A stretch of DNA of 26,667 nucleotides from an uncultured Lachnospiraceae bacterium (GTDB taxonomy: Bacteria > Bacillota > Clostridia > Lachnospirales > Lachnospiraceae). The notes beneath the pieces are model-generated. The model did no database searches. It was given only the letters and a program-made list of their open reading frames with translations, and had not been told where the DNA came from. The position numbers and the translations under genes were made by a program. The stretch spans positions 1 through 26,667 of the forward strand of contig CAJUMB010000050.1 in the NCBI GenBank assembly GCA_910587105.1. Reading direction: 5' to 3'. Positions 24,218 through 26,667 of this stretch are shown here, piece by piece. Numbering within the stretch: position 1 is the stretch's first letter; every line of letters begins with the position of its first letter.

Positions 24218-24245
24218 AAAAAACGCCCGTCCCCAAGGGACGAGC
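24218..24245 (-). terminator. T-box-controlled terminator of pheST
   Basis: On the minus strand GCTCGTCCC pairs with GGGACGGGC (24237-24245 and 24225-24233), 9 bp with one U-G pair and a 3-nt loop, followed by C and then six T (24218-24223). It directly follows the antiterminator bulge sequence and is the OFF structure of the leader. Confidence 0.9.
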
Positions 24246-24612
24246 TCGTTACGGTTCGCGGTACCACCCTAATTTCTGCTTTCATACACATGGAAATGTT
24301 TCTGACATTCATTCTTGTTTCAGAATCGTATTCCATGCCGGCAGACTCTCTCATGCTTAACGCGCACCCACGTCATCTCCTACTGCTTATCTTCCAGAGC
24401 ATGTTCAAAAATCTTTCATGCCCTCCACACAGACCATAAGCCCATTCAAAGATGCAGCTCCGGCGGGAAATTCAGGATAGTTCTGAACCAAAGGAGGCTT
24501 ACAGCCGGCGGCCCCCTCTCTCTGCTGGAAAAACAATCCCTGCAGAACGTGTCTGAGACACGCTCCCACGCCATCTTTGCTTTTCTATACATTTTTCTGT
24601 ATTTATATGCAC
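24218..24612 (-). ncRNA. Phe T-box riboswitch leader of pheS-pheT
   Basis: The leader binds uncharged tRNA-Phe and then permits read-through into pheST. Stem I is closed by AAAGATG (24578-24572) with CATCTTT (24454-24448) and contains the AGAGAG element. Near its 3' side, GAATTTC holds the likely specifier codon UUC (24469-24467), fitting phenylalanine. A stem II hairpin (AGGGCATG / CATGCTCT), an AGTAGG...CGTTAA stem IIA/B region and a stem III built on CATGGAA / TTCCATG follow. The invariant TGGTACCGCG is at 24266-24257, preceded by AGGG. The order is canonical, and the length of about 395 nt is at the long end. Confidence 0.93.
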
Positions 24613-24618
24613 GCATGA

Positions 24619-24648
24619 ATAGTACCACATAAATTCTTATTCTGTCAA
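24619..24648 (-). promoter_or_regulatory. Promoter of the pheS operon
   Basis: On the minus strand TTGACA (complement of 24643-24648) and TACTAT (complement of 24619-24624) are 18 nt apart. The start would be near 24612. The -35 box lies 10 nt after the stop of the 4Fe-4S protein gene, so read-through from that gene into the T-box is also possible. Confidence 0.7.
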
Positions 24649-24658
24649 GACAGGATTT

Positions 24659-25327
24659 TCATACACCTTCTTTCACTCTCCCGTCAGTGGAGACTACTGC
24701 TGCCTGTACATGCAGAGATTTCCCGCTTTTCCTTATGGCTTCTTTTACTGCATATTCTATGCCGCAGCAGCAGGGTACTTCCATCCGTACTACTGTGATA
24801 CTCTTTATATCATTTTTACAAAGGATTTCAGCCAATTTCTCTGAATAATCCACCGCGTCCAGTTTCGGACAGCCAATAAGAGTGATACGATTTTTCATAA
24901 ATTTGTCATGAAATCCTGCGAAGGCATAAGCCGTACAGTCAGCAGCCACCAGGAGCTCAGCATCCTCAAAAAACGGACCGTTCACCGGAGCAAGCTTTAT
25001 CTGCACCGGCCACTGCTGAAGCTGTGACACGGGAGCATGCCCATCGCTGGCCAAATCCCGCGCCGTCGTCTCCTCTTCCCTTTGCACCTTCTTTCTCTTA
25101 TTCTCCAATACCGCCTTTTCATCATAGGCGGCAGCTTCCCGCTCTTCAAAGGTAATAGCGCCTGCAGGACAAACCGGAAGGCAGTCGCCCAGACCATCGC
25201 AGTAATCATCCCTGAGAAGCACTGCCTTCTCATTCACCATGCCAATGGCTCCTTCATGACAAGCTTTAGCACATGCCCCGCAGCCATTGCACTTTTCCTC
25301 TGATATATGAATAATTTTTCTTTTCAT
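24659..25327 (-). CDS. 4Fe-4S ferredoxin-domain protein of unknown function
   Basis: A 222-residue soluble protein. Its N-terminal domain has a complete cluster motif C13, C16, C19, C23 (CNGCGACAKAC) and a second, CDGLGDCLPVC, with only C43, C49 and C53, so the middle cysteine of the usual pattern is missing. A charged lysine/glutamate-rich linker spans about 61-90. A C-terminal domain from about 105 has C131, GCPKLD (C153), C170 and VPCCCG (C186-C188), which could hold another metal site or redox thiols. The frame opens at 25396, but the family motif starts right after the ATG at 25327; a GA-rich binding site lies upstream with long spacing. It diverges from the Crp/Fnr gene and may be its target. 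Confidence 0.8.
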   Translation of the reverse strand: MKRKIIHISEEKCNGCGACAKACHEGAIGMVNEKAVLLRDDYCDGLGDCLPVCPAGAITFEEREAAAYDEKAVLENKRKKVQREEETTARDLASDGHAPVSQLQQWPVQIKLAPVNGPFFEDAELLVAADCTAYAFAGFHDKFMKNRITLIGCPKLDAVDYSEKLAEILCKNDIKSITVVRMEVPCCCGIEYAVKEAIRKSGKSLHVQAAVVSTDGRVKEGV

Positions 25328-25463
25328 GCAGTATTTTCTCTCTCCTCTCTGCTCTCTGCTCTGTTTTGCAATCTGCATCATCGTTTCATGCATCAAGAGA
25401 TATTTCCTTTGGTTTACTCTGACATCCGCTGAATATCATTTCTGACCCCTCCCTGTTTCATTT

Positions 25464-25477
25464 GAATTAGATAATTC
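25464..25477. promoter_or_regulatory. Inverted repeat upstream of the 4Fe-4S protein gene
   Basis: GAATT (25464-25468) and AATTC (25473-25477) are symmetric around AGAT; the left half is part of TTTGAATT, as in the palindrome at 25587-25602. The spacing differs, so it may or may not be the same operator. I could not fix a promoter for the minus-strand gene in this region. Confidence 0.3.
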
Positions 25478-25543
25478 GAGAAATATCTGTTTCATAACCA
25501 GAGTTTAAAACCCTTTCCATAATTATCTATCACTCAAATGCTC

Positions 25544-25572
25544 TTGTTTTTATGAGCCCATTATAGTATAGT
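25544..25572 (+). promoter_or_regulatory. Promoter of the Crp/Fnr regulator gene
   Basis: TTGTTT (25544-25549) and TATAGT (25567-25572) are 17 nt apart; a second TATAGT overlaps at 25562-25567. The start would be near 25579, just before the palindrome. Confidence 0.6.
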
Positions 25573-25586
25573 CATTAGCATCAGTA

Positions 25587-25602
25587 TGTTTGAATTCAAA
25601 CA
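25587..25602. promoter_or_regulatory. Perfect 16-bp palindrome, likely operator
   Basis: TGTTTGAATTCAAACA equals its own reverse complement. It sits between the predicted start of transcription (about 25579) and AGGAGG (25604-25609), where a bound dimer would block transcription. Crp/Fnr proteins bind two-fold symmetric sites, so autorepression by the gene's own product is a natural reading. Confidence 0.65.
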
Positions 25603-25616
25603 AAGGAGGAGAATTT

Positions 25617-26297
25617 GTGAAAAAATATTTACCTATATTAAAAAACTGCCCCTTTTTTCAGGGAATAACCGAAGACAAAATTCTTTCCATTCTGCACTGT
25701 GTGGACGCAAGATTAATTTCTAAAAAAAGCGGTGAATATGTATTGAGATTTGGAGACAGCACCTCGGAAATGGGGCTTGTGTTGACAGGCTCTGTACTGG
25801 TAATCCAAGAAGATTTATGGGGACACAGAAATATTATGTCCAAGATAGGACCCGGAGATTTTTTCGCAGAACCCTATGCCGCAATCCCCGGATCCATCTT
25901 AAATATCAGTGCTGCCGCCAGCAAAAACTGCGAGATTTTAATGTTGAATATCCACAGACTCCTCACTGTATGTCCCACTGTCTGCCAGCACCATAACAGA
26001 TTGATCCGAAACCTGGTTTTCGTCCTGGCCCAAAAAGTAATGCAGTTCAATGAAAAGATCACACATATGAGTAAACGGAGCACGCGGGAAAAACTGTTAT
26101 CCTATCTCTCCTCTGAGGCACTGAGACAGGGAAAACGTTCCTTTGATATCCCTTACGACAGACAGCAGCTTGCAGATTATCTATGCGTAGAACGGGCCGC
26201 CATGTCCACAGAACTCTCAAAACTGCAGAAAGACGGCCTTCTTGTGACGAACCGAAATCATTTCGAACTCATCTCCATCAGCACACTTGAGATTTAG
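25617..26297 (+). CDS. Crp/Fnr family transcriptional regulator
   Basis: A 226-residue regulator with an N-terminal cyclic-nucleotide-binding-like beta barrel (about 15-125, including GPGDFFAE at 78-85), a dimerisation helix (about 128-152) and a C-terminal winged helix (about 155-220; YDRQQLADYLCVERAAMSTEL is the DNA-recognition region). There is no N-terminal cysteine cluster of the FNR oxygen-sensor type, and the barrel lacks a clear cAMP phosphate-binding RxA motif, so the signal is unknown. The frame opens at a TTG at 25590 inside the palindrome; AGGAGG with a 7-nt spacer favours the GTG at 25617. It diverges from the 4Fe-4S protein gene, which suggests redox or nitrosative-stress control (inference). 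Confidence 0.9.
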   Translation: MKKYLPILKNCPFFQGITEDKILSILHCVDARLISKKSGEYVLRFGDSTSEMGLVLTGSVLVIQEDLWGHRNIMSKIGPGDFFAEPYAAIPGSILNISAAASKNCEILMLNIHRLLTVCPTVCQHHNRLIRNLVFVLAQKVMQFNEKITHMSKRSTREKLLSYLSSEALRQGKRSFDIPYDRQQLADYLCVERAAMSTELSKLQKDGLLVTNRNHFELISISTLEI

Positions 26298-26332
26298 GCA
26301 TTGTCAGAAAATAATTTACTTACAGTTTCTTA

Positions 26333-26500
26333 ACTAGAGCGTGTCTTAAAAATGCTTTTTGCCAGATGTGCGTCACACTTGGTGGGAGATTTGTGCCAAA
26401 TAAAGGGCGCATAGCGGGCTATGTAACCTGAATTTGGCACAAATCTCACGCAAAGTGGGGCGTGCAGATGGCAGGAATGATTTTTAAGACACGCTCTAGT
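26333..26500. mobile_element. MITE-like inverted-repeat element
   Basis: The first 21 bases (26333-26353) are the exact reverse complement of the last 21 (26480-26500). The symmetry continues imperfectly inward and becomes strong again at GAGATTTGTGCCAAAT against ATTTGGCACAAATCTC, leaving a centre with a small CATAG/CTATG hairpin. There is no coding potential beyond a short shadow frame. CTAG borders the likely ends on both sides and could be a 4-bp target duplication, though CTAG is itself palindromic. No transposase is present, so it would be mobilised in trans. Transcribed, it would fold into one long hairpin. Confidence 0.7.
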
Positions 26501-26550
26501 ACTACAGCGAACTTTAAAAACACCTTTCATTATTATCTTTGTTTTCGTGG

Positions 26551-26574
26551 ATATTCCAAATATAGACGGAATAT
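26551..26574. promoter_or_regulatory. Inverted repeat upstream of the last promoter
   Basis: ATATTCC (26551-26557) and GGAATAT (26568-26574) are symmetric with a 10-bp spacer. It lies about 25 bp before the -35 region of the following promoter, where a regulator could bind. Confidence 0.3.
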
Positions 26575-26598
26575 TTTGGTAAAAACTTGATAATTTAC

Positions 26599-26627
26599 TT
26601 TTAATTCTCCTATTTCTTTGATATAAT
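26599..26627 (+). promoter_or_regulatory. Extended -10 promoter of the gene leaving the window
   Basis: A consensus TATAAT at 26622-26627 is preceded by TG at 26619-26620, the extended -10 form. The -35 (TTTTAA, 26599-26604) is weak, as is common with an extended -10. Confidence 0.6.
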
Positions 26628-26649
26628 AAAGAAAAAGGGGATGATAATT

Positions 26650-26667
26650 ATGATGAATCCTACAATG
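26650..26667 (+). CDS. Start of an unidentified gene, cut by the window end
   Basis: AAAGGGG (26634-26640) lies 9 nt before the ATG at 26650, which opens MMNPTM and continues past the window; an in-frame ATG at 26641 directly abuts the binding site and is less likely. The extended -10 promoter supports a real gene. Six codons are too few to name it. Confidence 0.45.

Noticed and set aside
24073..24354. Extended N-terminus of PheS running into the leader
   Set aside because: The region is the 3' part of the T-box with its terminator; the ribosome binding site and family length fix the start at 24072.
36..24660. Near-identical short hairpin sequence CTGTCAA(A)GACAGGATTTT at 36-54 and at 24642-24658
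   Set aside because: It is under 20 bp, self-complementary and differs by one inserted base; the second copy is explained by a stop codon and a -35 box. Probably chance.
26330..26530. 66-codon minus-strand frame over the inverted-repeat element
   Set aside because: It is explained by the element's symmetry and has no family motif or binding site.

Overview
The window looks like chromosome of an anaerobic Firmicute of class Clostridia, most likely a Lachnospiraceae gut species. The evidence is the plsX-acpP-rnc-smc-ftsY operon, a Phe T-box in front of pheST, a fused MEMO/AMMECR1 protein, an aldo/keto reductase carrying ferredoxin-type clusters, AGGAGG-type ribosome binding sites and roughly even base composition. 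No rRNA, tRNA, CRISPR array, phage gene or transposase gene was seen. Most of the window is core genome, so its unusual points are local.

Layout. (1) 271-3591, plus strand: tyrA, aroA and a LarE-type sulfur transferase, behind a near-consensus promoter and ending in a hairpin that overlaps the larE stop. (2) 3620-12737, minus strand, read right to left: plsX, acpP, rnc, smc, ftsY, ilvA, then the MEMO-AMMECR1 fusion. Gaps are 1 to about 30 nt, so this is probably one operon for phospholipid initiation, RNA processing, chromosome condensation and membrane targeting, with two accessory genes at its end. (3) 12887-15942, plus strand: a ROK regulator diverging from plsX, a uroporphyrinogen-decarboxylase-family protein with its own strong promoter and a perfect inverted repeat upstream, and an MnmM/YtqB tRNA methyltransferase that appears to start at AUA. 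(4) 15926-18857, minus strand: a soluble hybrid histidine kinase followed by the ferredoxin-type aldo/keto reductase. (5) 18915-24648, minus strand: promoter, canonical Phe T-box leader, pheS, pheT, a histidine phosphatase, queA, and a terminator. (6) 24659-26297: a 4Fe-4S protein and a divergent Crp/Fnr regulator whose gene carries a perfect 16-bp palindrome between promoter and start codon. (7) 26298-26667: a 168-bp MITE-like inverted-repeat element flanked by CTAG, then an extended -10 promoter and the first codons of a gene that leaves the window.

How the parts relate. tyrA and aroA supply the chorismate/tyrosine branch, and pheST charges phenylalanine under tRNA-Phe control, so aromatic amino acid supply and use are both represented. 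QueA and MnmM both modify wobble-position bases of tRNA. The Crp/Fnr gene and the divergent 4Fe-4S protein look like a small redox-responsive module (inference). The best candidates for something undescribed are the AUA start of mnmM, the MEMO-AMMECR1 fusion without a visible radical-SAM partner, the orphan three-cysteine LarE, the extra hairpins between T-box and pheS, the structured plsX leader and the terminal MITE-like element.
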